A DNA stretch of 64,000 nt from positions 124,001 through 188,000 of the forward strand of contig JADLDO010000064.1 in NCBI GenBank assembly GCA_020846635.1, written 5' to 3'. The notes under the pieces were generated by a model. It saw only the letters and a list, made by a program, of their open reading frames with translations, was not told the DNA's origin and searched no databases. The DNA is from Caldilineaceae bacterium. GTDB taxonomy: Bacteria; Chloroflexota; Anaerolineae; Caldilineales; Caldilineaceae. The stretch's first letter is position 1; each line of letters begins with the position of its first letter. Shown here in pieces: positions 7,990-17,186 of this stretch. The position numbers and the translations under genes are program-made.

Positions 7990-8010
7990 CAGACCGGAGA
8001 ACCCTGCGCC

Positions 8011-9663
8011 ATGACGCCACGCACCCTTGCCCGCGGCTTGCTCTATGCCTTGCCGCTTGCCTTTCTGGCAATTTTCTTCTTCTACCCGCTGGGCCGCATC
8101 TTCCAGATCAGCTTTCGCAGCGCGGGTGAGGGTGACATCAGTGGGCTCTTTACCGGCGGTTATTTTTGGCGGCTGCTATGGTTCACCACCTGGCAAGCCG
8201 CCGTCTCCACGCTGCTCACGCTGCTTGTTGGCCTGCCGCTTGCCTTTCTCTTTGCGCGCTACGAATTTCGGGGCAAGACGCTGCTGCGTGCCCTGACTAC
8301 AATCCCCTTTGTTTTGCCAACGGTCGTGGTCGCCGTGGCGTTTGCCGCGCTCCTGGGGCCAAATGGCGTGCTCAACCAGTGGGCACAGGCATGGTTTAAC
8401 CTCGATGCACCCCCCATTCGCCTGCAACAGACGATCTGGGCAATCCTCATCGCCCACACCTTCTACAATGTCAGTATCATCATCCGTACAGTGGGCGGCT
8501 TTTGGGCCAACCTCAACCCGCGCCTCGACGAAGCCGCCGCCATGCTGGGCGCGGGCAGTTGGGCACGATTGCGCCATATCACGCTGCCCCTCCTTTTGCC
8601 CAGCATCCTTGCCGCCTCTCTGCTCATCTTCCTCTTTTGTTTCACAAGTTTTGGGGTCATCCTCATCCTGGGTGGGCTGCGCTTTGCCACCCTCGAAGTC
8701 GAGATCTACCGCCAGGCGCAAACGCTCTTTAACTTGCCCGCCGCGGCAATCTTGTCGTTGATCCAGATGGCTTGCACCTTTGCTGTAATGGCGCTCTACA
8801 CGCGTTTGCAGGCACGCGCCAGCCTGCCCCTCGAACAACGCCCGCAAAGCGCCACCGCGCGCCCGCCGCGTACATGGGGCGACAAGCTGGCGCTGGGCTT
8901 TGGCATGGCCTTCATCCTACTGATCTTGCTCTCGCCCCTGCTTGCGCTCATCTGGCGCAGCGTTTCCCTGGGCGACCAGGGGTTGACCTGGGCCTACTAT
9001 GCCGAGCTAAGCGTGAACCGCCGGCAAAGTGCCTTCTTTGCACCCCCTGTCGTTGCCATTCGCAACTCACTCTTCTTCGCGGCCCAGACCGTCGTTTTGA
9101 GCCTGATCCTGGGCATCATCAGCGCCTATCTGCTGGCCCAGCCACGCCGCTGGACGACCGCGCTGCTAGAGCCGATCTTCTTGCTACCGCTGGGCGCGTC
9201 CGCTGTCACCCTCGGCTTTGGCTATATCGTGTCTATGGGATCGCTGCGCACATCACCGCTGCTCATCCCCATCGCCCACACCCTCATCGCCGCCCCCTTT
9301 GTCATCCGTACCTTTCTGCCCGCGCTGCGCAGCCTCGATCCCCGCTTGCGTCAAGCGGCTGCCACCCTGGGCGCGTCTCCGGCGCGCGTCTGGTGGGAGG
9401 TCGATGCGCCTCTCTTGGGGCGCGCGGTGCTGGTCTGCGCTGCCTTCTCCTTCACCATCAGCCTCGGTGAATTCGGCGCGACCCTGCTCATCAGCCGTCC
9501 CGACCTGCCGACCATGCCCGTCGTCATCTACAAAGCGTTGAGCCAACCGGGGCTGCTCAATTTTGGACAAGCGCTCGCCATGAGTACGATCCTGATGCTC
9601 ACATCAGCCATTGGCTTAGTCGCCATCGAACGTTTCCGCCTCAATGACATCGGAGAATTTTAA
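8011..9663 (+). CDS. thiP: Thiamine ABC transporter permease
   Basis: A 550-residue duplicated permease with about 12 membrane segments in two halves, as in ThiP. Each half carries an EAA loop for contact with the ATPase: 'LDEAAAMLGAGSWARLRHITLPLLLPS' in the first and 'LRQAAATLGASPARVWWEVDAP' in the second. It lies between thiB (21-base gap) and the ATPase gene (8-base gap), so the three are translated from one message. The family includes iron (FbpB-type) permeases of the same shape; the TPP riboswitch upstream settles the substrate. Confidence 0.94.
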   Translation: MTPRTLARGLLYALPLAFLAIFFFYPLGRIFQISFRSAGEGDISGLFTGGYFWRLLWFTTWQAAVSTLLTLLVGLPLAFLFARYEFRGKTLLRALTTIPFVLPTVVVAVAFAALLGPNGVLNQWAQAWFNLDAPPIRLQQTIWAILIAHTFYNVSIIIRTVGGFWANLNPRLDEAAAMLGAGSWARLRHITLPLLLPSILAASLLIFLFCFTSFGVILILGGLRFATLEVEIYRQAQTLFNLPAAAILSLIQMACTFAVMALYTRLQARASLPLEQRPQSATARPPRTWGDKLALGFGMAFILLILLSPLLALIWRSVSLGDQGLTWAYYAELSVNRRQSAFFAPPVVAIRNSLFFAAQTVVLSLILGIISAYLLAQPRRWTTALLEPIFLLPLGASAVTLGFGYIVSMGSLRTSPLLIPIAHTLIAAPFVIRTFLPALRSLDPRLRQAAATLGASPARVWWEVDAPLLGRAVLVCAAFSFTISLGEFGATLLISRPDLPTMPVVIYKALSQPGLLNFGQALAMSTILMLTSAIGLVAIERFRLNDIGEF

Positions 9664-9671
9664 GCAGCGCC

Positions 9672-10877
9672 ATGTCCTCATCTTTCTCACCACCTATATC
9701 ACACTCACCACCCTCACCAGGCTTAGTGCAGCCCCCCATCTTGCAGCTTGAAGCCATCTCCAAGACCTATCCTGGCGGCACGCGTGCGCTGATCGACATC
9801 CACATGGCAGTGGAACCCGGCGAAATCCTCTGCCTCCTGGGGCCAAGTGGCTGCGGCAAGACCACGCTGCTGCGCGTGGTAGCAGGGCTAGAGACACCTG
9901 ACCAGGGCCGCGTGCTCTTTAGCGGGCGCGACCTCATCAAGGTGCCAGTACACCGGCGCGGTTTCGGCTTCATGTTTCAAGATTTCGCGCTCTTTCCACA
10001 TCGAACCGTAGCCGAAAATGTCGCCTTTGGGCTGCGTATGGCCGGGATGCCGCGCCCCCAACAAGAAAAACGCGTCGCCGCCATGCTGGAACTGGTCAAT
10101 CTACCCGGCTATGGCGCACGCACCATCTTCGAATTAAGTGGCGGCGAACGGCAGCGTGTGGCCCTCGCCCGCAGTCTTGCCCCTGAGCCGGCGCTCTTGA
10201 TGTTGGATGAACCTTTGGGGAGCCTGGATCGGGGTCTGCGTGAAGAGTTGGTCGAAGAACTGCGTAGAATCCTCAAAGAGATGGGGGTGACGGCCCTTTA
10301 TGTCACCCATGACCAGGACGAAGCGATGGCCCTGGGCGACCGGTTGGTCATCATGCAGCGCGGTCGCATTGAACAGGTGGGGACGCCGACCGCAGTCTAT
10401 ACCCATCCAGCTACGCCCTTTGTGGCGCGTTTTCTGGGCTTTGCAAACCGAATCCCCGCACGACCGAGCAAGGAGGGCGTTGATACGCCCCTAGGGGCGT
10501 TCCCCCTCGCTGCGCCCGTTGGCCCCACTGATCTGACGCTGCTCCTGCGCCCAGAGGCAGCACGCGTGGCCCCGCCTACCCAACTCACCGGAGCAGGCTT
10601 CCATCCCTGGGGCGACAAAGATGAGGTTGTCCTCTTGCGCGGGCGGTTGCTGGCGACAACCTACCACGGCAGCAGTTACCGCATCGAAATCGCGGTAGAC
10701 CCATCATCCGGCTCCCACTCAGCCGCCAATTTGGTCTTCCAACTACCAGCCTTCCAGCGCACTGAACAGGATGCAACCCTGCGCCCGATCAACCTCCCCG
10801 CGGTGGGCGAGCCTCTTGACTTGCTCATTTATACCGATTTGGCAACGCTGCTTCCCTATCCAGCATTCACATCGTGA
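9672..10877 (+). CDS. thiQ: ABC transporter ATPase of the thiamine system
   Basis: Powers the ThiBP importer. All ATPase motifs are present: Walker A GPSGCGKTT (57-65), Q103 in 'FQD', signature LSGGE (155-159), Walker B LLMLDE (175-180) and H213. At 401 residues it is much longer than enterobacterial ThiQ (about 230); the extra C-terminal part (from about 240) looks like the TOBE-type domain of PotA/FbpC ATPases, and the symbol is given by context. Its 3' end overlaps the convergent TrkA-N gene by 22 bases, leaving no room for a terminator. Confidence 0.9.
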   Translation: MSSSFSPPISHSPPSPGLVQPPILQLEAISKTYPGGTRALIDIHMAVEPGEILCLLGPSGCGKTTLLRVVAGLETPDQGRVLFSGRDLIKVPVHRRGFGFMFQDFALFPHRTVAENVAFGLRMAGMPRPQQEKRVAAMLELVNLPGYGARTIFELSGGERQRVALARSLAPEPALLMLDEPLGSLDRGLREELVEELRRILKEMGVTALYVTHDQDEAMALGDRLVIMQRGRIEQVGTPTAVYTHPATPFVARFLGFANRIPARPSKEGVDTPLGAFPLAAPVGPTDLTLLLRPEAARVAPPTQLTGAGFHPWGDKDEVVLLRGRLLATTYHGSSYRIEIAVDPSSGSHSAANLVFQLPAFQRTEQDATLRPINLPAVGEPLDLLIYTDLATLLPYPAFTS

Positions 10878-11542
10878 GCGTCTGCGCCCAAGACCCTCGC
10901 CAACGCTTCTGCCCCCGCCCGATCGGTCACAGCAAGTACCTCGTCGCCCGCTTCCATCGTGGTAATCCCGCGCGGCACCACCATCTTGCCCTGGCGAATG
11001 ATGCCCGCAATCACACACTCGTCAGGCAAATTCAGATCCTTGATCGCCGTACCGATGACATTGGCGCCCGCGGGGATAATCTCCTCAACCAGCATAAATC
11101 GCCCGCGTCGCAGCTTGAGCAGCGTCATCATATCGCCCAGAGACATCTCCTCGGCAATGATTCCCGCCATAAACTCGGCCTGATTGAGTGAAATATCCAC
11201 ATGAAATGTGTCGTCAAAGAGCCAGGCAGTGCGTGGATTGTTTATGCGCGCAATCGTCTTGGGCACTTGATAACGCGTGCGCGCCAAAAAGCAAAAGGCC
11301 AAATTATCGGCATCATCCGCCGTACACGCCGCCGCGACATCGGCGCGGCCCAGTTCCACATGGTCGAGTAGCCCCGGATCGGTCACACTGCCCTCGAAAA
11401 TAACTTCTGTCGGCAATTCATGGTGCAGATGCGCCAGGACATGACGCCGGTCTTCGACAATGCGTACACGATGCCCTTGATCCAAGAGCGAACTGGCAAG
11501 TTGCGCCCCTACCCGACCCCCGCCCGCCACAACAACAAACAT
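10856..11542 (-). CDS. TrkA-N/TrkA-C family K+ channel or transporter regulator (second copy)
   Basis: A 228-residue KTN/RCK protein. The Rossmann core opens 'MFVVVAGGGRVGAQLASSLLDQGHRVRIVE' (nucleotide binding, residues 1-30) and continues with the typical 'DADNLAFCFLAR' region; the C-terminal part (about 145-220, 'GTAIKDLNLPDECVIAGIIR') is a TrkA-C ligand-binding domain. Such proteins gate Trk/Ktr-type systems in response to NAD(H), ATP/ADP or c-di-AMP. The start is the ATG at 11542, 2 bases after the stop of the other TrkA-N gene. Its stop codon lies inside the end of thiQ on the other strand. Confidence 0.9.
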   Translation of the reverse strand: MFVVVAGGGRVGAQLASSLLDQGHRVRIVEDRRHVLAHLHHELPTEVIFEGSVTDPGLLDHVELGRADVAAACTADDADNLAFCFLARTRYQVPKTIARINNPRTAWLFDDTFHVDISLNQAEFMAGIIAEEMSLGDMMTLLKLRRGRFMLVEEIIPAGANVIGTAIKDLNLPDECVIAGIIRQGKMVVPRGITTMEAGDEVLAVTDRAGAEALARVLGADAHDVNAG

Positions 11543-11544
11543 CG

Positions 11545-12195
11545 CTATGCTCCTGCGCGCACGCGCGCCTGCAACTGGGTATAAGCAGCAATCGTCGCGC
11601 TGACCATCAGTCGATCCGCCTCTGCTAGTGTCATCTCCAGATCGGGCATATTGCCATGCCCGCGACGCACCAGCGAAGCCACGACCACAGCCAACCCATC
11701 GACAAGTTCGCGCACCGTTCTGCCTGCCCATGTCTTGGGGATTTGCACTTCATAAAGCGCCACGCCCTCGCCCAGCGTTTGTGATGGTGTTTCGGGCTGG
11801 CCCACCAGCAGCTCAACCGACCTTTCAGCGTTCCAGCGTACAGAGCTAACCGCCGTCAACCCAAACGCCTCATGCAAAGGCATCCAGCGCGGGTCGTAAT
11901 TGCGCGTCACCACCTTCGGCACATGAAAGACCGTCGCCGCAATATGCGCCACGACTGCGTTCAGCGCATCGGAGTTGCTCATCGTCGCCACACAGTCAGC
12001 CTGCTCAATACCGGCATTCAGCAAGACATCGCGGTTTAGCACCTCTCCCTCGACCAAGTGGCCGCGGAAGTCACTCGCCAGATTCAAAAACGCCTTGTCT
12101 GTCACATCAATCACCGTGACCGCGTGTCCGGCGCGCGCCAGTTGGTTCGCAAGTTCTGCTCCAGCCCTTCCACAACCGACAATCATCGCGCGCAT
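11545..12195 (-). CDS. TrkA-N/TrkA-C family regulator (first copy)
   Basis: A 216-residue KTN/RCK protein with Rossmann motif 'MIVGCGRAGAELANQLARAGHAVTVID' at the N-terminus and a TrkA-C-like domain from about residue 135 ('PKTWAGRTVRELVDGLAVVVASLVRRG'). It starts 2 bases after the KimA-like gene and ends 2 bases before the second TrkA-N gene, so the three are almost certainly translated together. Two single-copy KTN proteins side by side suggests a hetero-oligomeric gating ring. No Trk/Ktr pore subunit lies in the window, so their partner may be the KimA-like permease. Confidence 0.9.
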   Translation of the reverse strand: MRAMIVGCGRAGAELANQLARAGHAVTVIDVTDKAFLNLASDFRGHLVEGEVLNRDVLLNAGIEQADCVATMSNSDALNAVVAHIAATVFHVPKVVTRNYDPRWMPLHEAFGLTAVSSVRWNAERSVELLVGQPETPSQTLGEGVALYEVQIPKTWAGRTVRELVDGLAVVVASLVRRGHGNMPDLEMTLAEADRLMVSATIAAYTQLQARVRAGA

Positions 12196-12197
12196 GG

Positions 12198-14174
12198 CTA
12201 GCCCTCCTTGAGCGCGTCTTCAGCTTCCAAATAGGGTATATCCGTGATGACCACGCCAGGATGGAACATCAGCGCCAGGCGCAGCCAGACCGCCGTCTGG
12301 GTGTGAAGCAAATGCTGCCACCAACGCCGCGGGACAAAGCGCGGCACAACAACCGTCAACACTTCGTCGGTGGATTGGGTACTGGCAACTTCCTCAATGT
12401 ATTCCAGCAGCGGCTCCAACAGCGTGCGGTAGGGCGACTCCAGCACAACCAAGCGTGTGCTGCTGCCCCACGCGCTCCATTTACGACGAAATGCCGCCTC
12501 CTGCTCCGGGTCAATCGCCACATAGACCGCAGTCACATCGTCAGACAAGCTGCGCGCATATTCCAACGCCACCATCGTCCCCTGATGTACGCCGCCAACG
12601 GGCATGACCACGCGGTGGCGACGGATGCGCCGCGGCGCGCGAAACTCGCTCAACGACAACCGCTCGGCCAAATGCTTGTAATGGCGATGGATCAATTCAA
12701 AGATAATCACCAACACCGGCACGACAATCAGCACAATCCATGCACCGGTGCGGAACTTGGTCACGGCAAAGATCACCATCACCACCGCGGTACAAAATGC
12801 GCCAAAGCTGTTGATGATCATTTTGGGCTTCCATCCGGCTTCATAGCGCAGGGTAGATCCCCGCTCTACGAGTTCCGTACCCGGAGCCAGATGACCGATC
12901 TTCCACCAACGCCGCGCCATTCCCGCTTGTGAGAGGCTGAAGGAGAGAAAGACGCCAATGGCATAGAGCGGAATCAGCGCCGTGACACTAGCCTGGAAGA
13001 TAACAATCAGCAAGCACGCAAGCAAGGCCAACGCGACAATGCCGCGGCTGTAGACCAAACGGCTGCCCCGATAGGTCAACTGGCGCGGCAAGTAGCCATC
13101 CGCTGCTTGCATAGCGCTCAAGCGCGGGAAACCGGCGAAGGCGGTGTTTGCCGCCATAATCAAGATCAGCGTGGTGGCCCCAATCGTAATCAAATAGAGG
13201 AGATTACGCCCCCCATAGACGGTGCGCGCCAACTGCGAGATGACCGTCTCATCCTCTGAGGGTATCGCGTCAATTTGACCCGCCAGAAAGGTAATGCCCA
13301 AAAAGAGCGTAGCCAGAATGACTGCCATCCAAACCAGGGTAATGGCGGCATTGCGGCTGCGCGGCTCGCGAAATGCTGTGACTCCATTGGAGATGGCTTC
13401 GATGCCGGTCAGGGCAGCGGTGCCGCTGGAAAACGCATGGAGAATCAAAAAAAGCGACACAACCGGCAGCGTCTGCACGATCTCCAGATGGGGCGGCTCT
13501 ACCACCGTCCCTAGCCCACCTGCCAGCCAGCGCACAAGACCTGTGCCAACCGTCATCAGCATTGTCGCCACAAAAATATAGCTGGGAATGGCAAAGGCGA
13601 TCCCCGCCTCCTTCACACCGCGCAAGTTCAGCACCATGATGATGAGAACCAGCACAACGGCTGTATGCACGCGAAAATCACTCAGCAGTGGAAAGGCCGA
13701 GACCAACTGCGCCACGCCCGAAGACATCGAAACCGCCACAGTCAAGACATAATCGGTCAAGAGCGCCGCACCCGCAATCTGCGCGGGCAGCTCTCCGAGG
13801 TTGTCCCGCGCCACAATATAGGCGCCGCCGCCGTTTGGATAGGCGTAGATCGTCTGGCGATAGGAAATGGTGACAATCGCCATCAGCACGACAATGGCAA
13901 TAGAGATGGGGAAGGCAAAGCCAAAGGCAGCAGCGCCCGCCATTGCCAGGATAATGAGGATTTCTTGGGTTGCATAGGCTGTGGAGGAGAGGGCATCGGA
14001 AGCAAATACAGCGAGGCCAACAGTCTTGCCAATGGTCTGGTCTTCAGCATCCGCGGTGGCGAGAGGGCGCCCAATCAGCCATGTGCGCCACCTGCGATTG
14101 GGGAGTTTGTGGGCGACCCGATGCAATCCAGGCCGGTCCTCGTCATTCTCTGAAGGTACAATGCGCTGCGACAT
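12198..14174 (-). CDS. APC-superfamily permease, KimA-like K+ importer
   Basis: A 658-residue membrane protein with about 12 membrane segments (roughly residues 55-465) and a cytoplasmic C-terminal domain of about 180 residues. The opening 'GKTVGLAVFASDALSSTAYATQEIL' and 'YPNGGGAYIVARDNLG' are typical of the KimA/YdaO branch, high-affinity K+/H+ symporters controlled by c-di-AMP; the tail ('HRVVMPVGGVHQGTMVALEYARSLSDDVTAVYVAID') resembles a USP-like fold. The two KTN proteins directly downstream support a K+ role. A general amino-acid permease is the alternative. No ydaO-type riboswitch was seen upstream. Confidence 0.82.
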   Translation of the reverse strand: MSQRIVPSENDEDRPGLHRVAHKLPNRRWRTWLIGRPLATADAEDQTIGKTVGLAVFASDALSSTAYATQEILIILAMAGAAAFGFAFPISIAIVVLMAIVTISYRQTIYAYPNGGGAYIVARDNLGELPAQIAGAALLTDYVLTVAVSMSSGVAQLVSAFPLLSDFRVHTAVVLVLIIMVLNLRGVKEAGIAFAIPSYIFVATMLMTVGTGLVRWLAGGLGTVVEPPHLEIVQTLPVVSLFLILHAFSSGTAALTGIEAISNGVTAFREPRSRNAAITLVWMAVILATLFLGITFLAGQIDAIPSEDETVISQLARTVYGGRNLLYLITIGATTLILIMAANTAFAGFPRLSAMQAADGYLPRQLTYRGSRLVYSRGIVALALLACLLIVIFQASVTALIPLYAIGVFLSFSLSQAGMARRWWKIGHLAPGTELVERGSTLRYEAGWKPKMIINSFGAFCTAVVMVIFAVTKFRTGAWIVLIVVPVLVIIFELIHRHYKHLAERLSLSEFRAPRRIRRHRVVMPVGGVHQGTMVALEYARSLSDDVTAVYVAIDPEQEAAFRRKWSAWGSSTRLVVLESPYRTLLEPLLEYIEEVASTQSTDEVLTVVVPRFVPRRWWQHLLHTQTAVWLRLALMFHPGVVITDIPYLEAEDALKEG

Positions 14175-14230
14175 TCAATCTATTCGCCCACTTCTCATAC
14201 CTGCTGGTGGTGGCTGGGACATCCGCTTTG

Positions 14231-15079
14231 CTAATGGACACTGTTCTGCTGCACAAGCTCCCATTCCGACCATTCGGACTTGCGGTGTACAACCAACGTT
14301 GCACATGGCACAGCCTCCGCAATCTGCTCTGCCAGATTTTCCAGATAGTCTGTGCCAACGTAGCTGCTCGGAGCATGCGCGCCAATGACCAAGAGATCTG
14401 CTTGCGGCTGCCTGCCTTCGCCACTGCAAATACTCGCCAGCACATCGGAGACAATTCCTGGGCGCACAACCATCTCGACCTTCACGCCTTCAGCCTTCAA
14501 CAGGTTGAAAACGCGCCGCAATTCCGCCACACCCGGAGCCATCGCCGCGAGCGTTTCGTCATTCTCCAAAACGGTGTGAAAGTCGCGAAAGCGGGTATAA
14601 AACAAGGGAAGCTGCGATACGACGTGTACAAGTTCCACTCGTGCGTCATACGCCATCGCCAGACGCGCCGCAAGCCGCGCATCATGTTCACTCTGTGGGC
14701 CGCCGCCAAGCCCGACCACGATACGCTGCAAACGAATATGCTCACCTCGCGGAACCCAAATGGTCGCCGGGGCAGCACCCACCAAGCGACCAATGCGCGA
14801 CCCCAACAACATCCGTACCAAGCCCCGCCGGTCATTGGGAGCAGCCACTACCAAGTCATACGGCTTGTCAGCGCATGCTTTCTCGACGGCTTGATCGAAT
14901 GGCCCCTCCGCGGTCAGTACCCTCACTTCACCATGAACCATCTCGCTCCAAAGGTCAAGGTCGGACAGAGGAAAATACACCAGTAGATCAAGATTAAAGC
15001 TAAACTTTTCGGCTAAGAGTGCAACGGTGCGCTGCGCGGCCATGCGCTGAACACCGTCAAAATAGACTAAAACGTCCAT
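14231..15079 (-). CDS. Tandem universal stress protein
   Basis: A 282-residue protein made of two UspA-like halves. The first (residues 1-135) begins 'MDVLVYFDGVQRM' and ends near 'ATIWVPRGE'; the second (about 140-275) begins 'RIVVGLGGGPQSEHDARLAARLA' and ends 'ATLVVHRKS'. The nucleotide-binding G-2x-G-9x-G(S/T) motif is only partly kept in the second half ('VIGAHAPSSYVGTDYLENLAEQIAEAVPCAT'). The ATG at 15079 gives a clean domain start; the longer frame from 15181 enters the neighbouring gene. It sits between the Na/Pi-type transporter and the KimA-like gene on the same strand. Confidence 0.8.
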   Translation of the reverse strand: MDVLVYFDGVQRMAAQRTVALLAEKFSFNLDLLVYFPLSDLDLWSEMVHGEVRVLTAEGPFDQAVEKACADKPYDLVVAAPNDRRGLVRMLLGSRIGRLVGAAPATIWVPRGEHIRLQRIVVGLGGGPQSEHDARLAARLAMAYDARVELVHVVSQLPLFYTRFRDFHTVLENDETLAAMAPGVAELRRVFNLLKAEGVKVEMVVRPGIVSDVLASICSGEGRQPQADLLVIGAHAPSSYVGTDYLENLAEQIAEAVPCATLVVHRKSEWSEWELVQQNSVH

Positions 15080-15117
15080 GAAGGGTCGCCACCTACTTTC
15101 ACAAAAACAACCTTTTC

Positions 15118-16203
15118 TCAAAGGAACAGCAACAACAAAGGGACAGCAATCAATACAGCGACAAACGTCAGCATGGACCAACGATTTGCCAGGACTGTAT
15201 CGAGCAACTGGTTCATGATTCGCTGATAGGGCCGGTACATAAAGAGAAGAATGATCAGCGAAAAAAAGCTAACGCAGATCACCTCAACCAGCACAATGGT
15301 AAACGCGCGCGGGGAATTTAGCAGCAGGGATGCAAAAAGCGTATCCACAAAAGTTGTAATGTTTGCTCCCATGATATAAGGCACGATATTTTCGCGGCGG
15401 ATATAGCCTCGTGTCGATAAAGGCACCAGCAGGGTCAGCGAAACCGAAACCGAAAGCGTCATGCTTGTAAAAAGCGCGCCGATGAAAAACATCACCATCG
15501 GACGGTAGATCGCATTGGCAAGGTTGGCGAAGCGCGAACGCTCTGGATCAACTTCGGGCAACACAGAATCGAACACCTTGAATGCGCCCAGCAAAGCGGC
15601 CAAACCGGCGATAAAGACTCCCCAAAAAGGCACAATGCTCTGAATCCAGACGACAATCGGGTCAAAAACAAGATCGATGGCGGACTCCAACGCGGCGGGC
15701 GTGCCAAACTGTATCCCGTCCAGCCATCCTCTTTGTAGGAGAAAGACCCCCAACGCTAAGGCCGGCAGGTAGATTGTGGCTGTGACCGCAAAGGCGAGTA
15801 CCCCAATCGCCACACTCGCAACCCGGCGTTCCCCACGCAAGTAGTAGAGAAACCCGACAAAGAGCACGATGAACGAAGCGCCCAAGCGCGAGCCGGTCAT
15901 CATCCCCAATGCGGCTAGGTCATTGAGCACCGCTGTGCTGTACAGGGTCAGCGCTATCGCCGCCACGGGCGAACCGCTCAGCACCACATAGGCGCCTAGC
16001 CAGCCAAATCCAACCGACTGTCGTAGCCCGGAAACATGCCATTGGCTCAACAACGGTGCCAGTTCACCGGCTGCCGCTTTGAGCAGTTCAAGCGCCAAAA
16101 CAAACAGGGCTAACCCCACAACTGCCGCGGCTGCCCTGCTCAATCCCGCTCGAAGCATCAATTTTCTCGTGTCCAGTGTTGGCGTGCTGTCAGGTTCAAT
16201 CAC
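15118..16203 (-). CDS. Na/Pi-cotransporter II family-like membrane protein with altered motifs
   Basis: A 361-residue protein with 8-9 membrane segments and the inverted-repeat layout of the NptA/SLC34 family. The repeat end GANIGTT is recognisable as 'GANITTF' in the second half and 'GSRLGAS' in the first. The substrate-binding QSSS motif of each repeat is replaced: 'LSGSPVA' and 'TLSVSVSL'. It is therefore a relative of phosphate transporters whose substrate may differ. It is the first gene of a five-gene cluster with the stress protein, the KimA-like permease and two KTN proteins. It starts 71 bases after the 16275-17186 gene, which may also belong to the transcript. Confidence 0.7.
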   Translation of the reverse strand: MIEPDSTPTLDTRKLMLRAGLSRAAAAVVGLALFVLALELLKAAAGELAPLLSQWHVSGLRQSVGFGWLGAYVVLSGSPVAAIALTLYSTAVLNDLAALGMMTGSRLGASFIVLFVGFLYYLRGERRVASVAIGVLAFAVTATIYLPALALGVFLLQRGWLDGIQFGTPAALESAIDLVFDPIVVWIQSIVPFWGVFIAGLAALLGAFKVFDSVLPEVDPERSRFANLANAIYRPMVMFFIGALFTSMTLSVSVSLTLLVPLSTRGYIRRENIVPYIMGANITTFVDTLFASLLLNSPRAFTIVLVEVICVSFFSLIILLFMYRPYQRIMNQLLDTVLANRWSMLTFVAVLIAVPLLLLFL

Positions 16204-16274
16204 GTCTGGCCTTGTTCAAATGATCGCATAGAGAGTAGCATCACAAACAATTTTGTAAGCTTCGATAACGCGTG

Positions 16275-17186
16275 CTACTGAGCCGGCATCAATAACGTTT
16301 GGTCGCTCGTGTTCGCTGCGGCCCACGCTTGAGTGCCATTGTCAAGCTCGACAAACCACCATACAATCGTGTCTGTATCACCAGCGCGGTATTCTGGCCC
16401 ACCAATAATAGTTGCCACAACACCGTCGGTCAGCGCGCCTATCACAAGACCACGATCAACGCCCGGCTCGCTGCGAAGCGCCAATTGCAGCCCAGGCACA
16501 ACTTGCACCGGCACCCCAATGCCCAGATCCGAGCGTGCGTTGCGACTTGGCGACAACTCGCCACTGCTCACCACCGGCACATTTGAAGCTTCCGTCTCGG
16601 AAACGGCCCCGCCCCCAGTGTCGATGGGCGCTTCCTCTTGTGCTTCGGCAACAAGTTGGTTTGCGCTGTCCGGCGCACTGGGTACAACTGCGTTCCCCTC
16701 AGGGTCGCCCCGCCCCCCCAGCAGCGCCACGGCCATCCAAATCAAAGCCACCACCAGCAAAACACCTACGGCGGCTAGACCATAAGGCCGCCACTGGCCC
16801 AACGGCAAGGCCGTAACATGATTCATGGGGCGTGTACCCACCGGCGGTAGGCGCACCAGCATCTCTTCGCGCACCTGCATTGTCTCAAGGATGCGCACTG
16901 GGACAGGGTCGCCGCCGAGGTGACTTTCTTGTAACACCAGTCGCGCTTGGCGGATCGCCGCGTCCTGCACATGCGGCTCAAGTCCATCATAGAGATGCAA
17001 CTCGGCACGTACCGGCTGCTGCTGACCATCTAACAGCACCAAAAGCCCGGCGATAGGCCACGACTCTATATCGGTGATGTCATAGTAATGGGCATGAATT
17101 GGTAAATGATGTTGCGCTGTACTGCTACGGCTGCTTCCGTCGCGAAGCAGCGGGGAATAATCGCCTGTTGTCATAGCCTGCCTCAT
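16275..17186 (-). CDS. Single-pass membrane protein with extracellular SH3-like end
   Basis: A 303-residue protein of unknown function. About 130 cytoplasmic residues with mixed structure ('AHYYDITDIESWPIAGLLVLLDG') precede one membrane segment (about 135-158, 'YGLAAVGVLLVVALIWMAVALL'); a low-complexity linker follows. A C-terminal region (about 220-300, 'VVPGLQLALRSEPGVDRG' to 'WWFVELDNGTQAWAAA') looks like a bacterial SH3 domain. It shares the ATGA overlap of its start with the stop of the lipoprotein gene at 17183, so translation is coupled. A role at the cell surface is inferred. Confidence 0.65.
   Translation of the reverse strand: MRQAMTTGDYSPLLRDGSSRSSTAQHHLPIHAHYYDITDIESWPIAGLLVLLDGQQQPVRAELHLYDGLEPHVQDAAIRQARLVLQESHLGGDPVPVRILETMQVREEMLVRLPPVGTRPMNHVTALPLGQWRPYGLAAVGVLLVVALIWMAVALLGGRGDPEGNAVVPSAPDSANQLVAEAQEEAPIDTGGGAVSETEASNVPVVSSGELSPSRNARSDLGIGVPVQVVPGLQLALRSEPGVDRGLVIGALTDGVVATIIGGPEYRAGDTDTIVWWFVELDNGTQAWAAANTSDQTLLMPAQ

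Noticed and set aside
13970..14986. Plus-strand frame of 338 residues across KimA-like and USP genes
   Set aside because: Antisense to two well-supported genes, composition like random translation.
14175..16274. c-di-AMP (ydaO) riboswitch ahead of the KimA-like gene or cluster
   Set aside because: None of the conserved aptamer blocks could be found in the short intergenic gaps.
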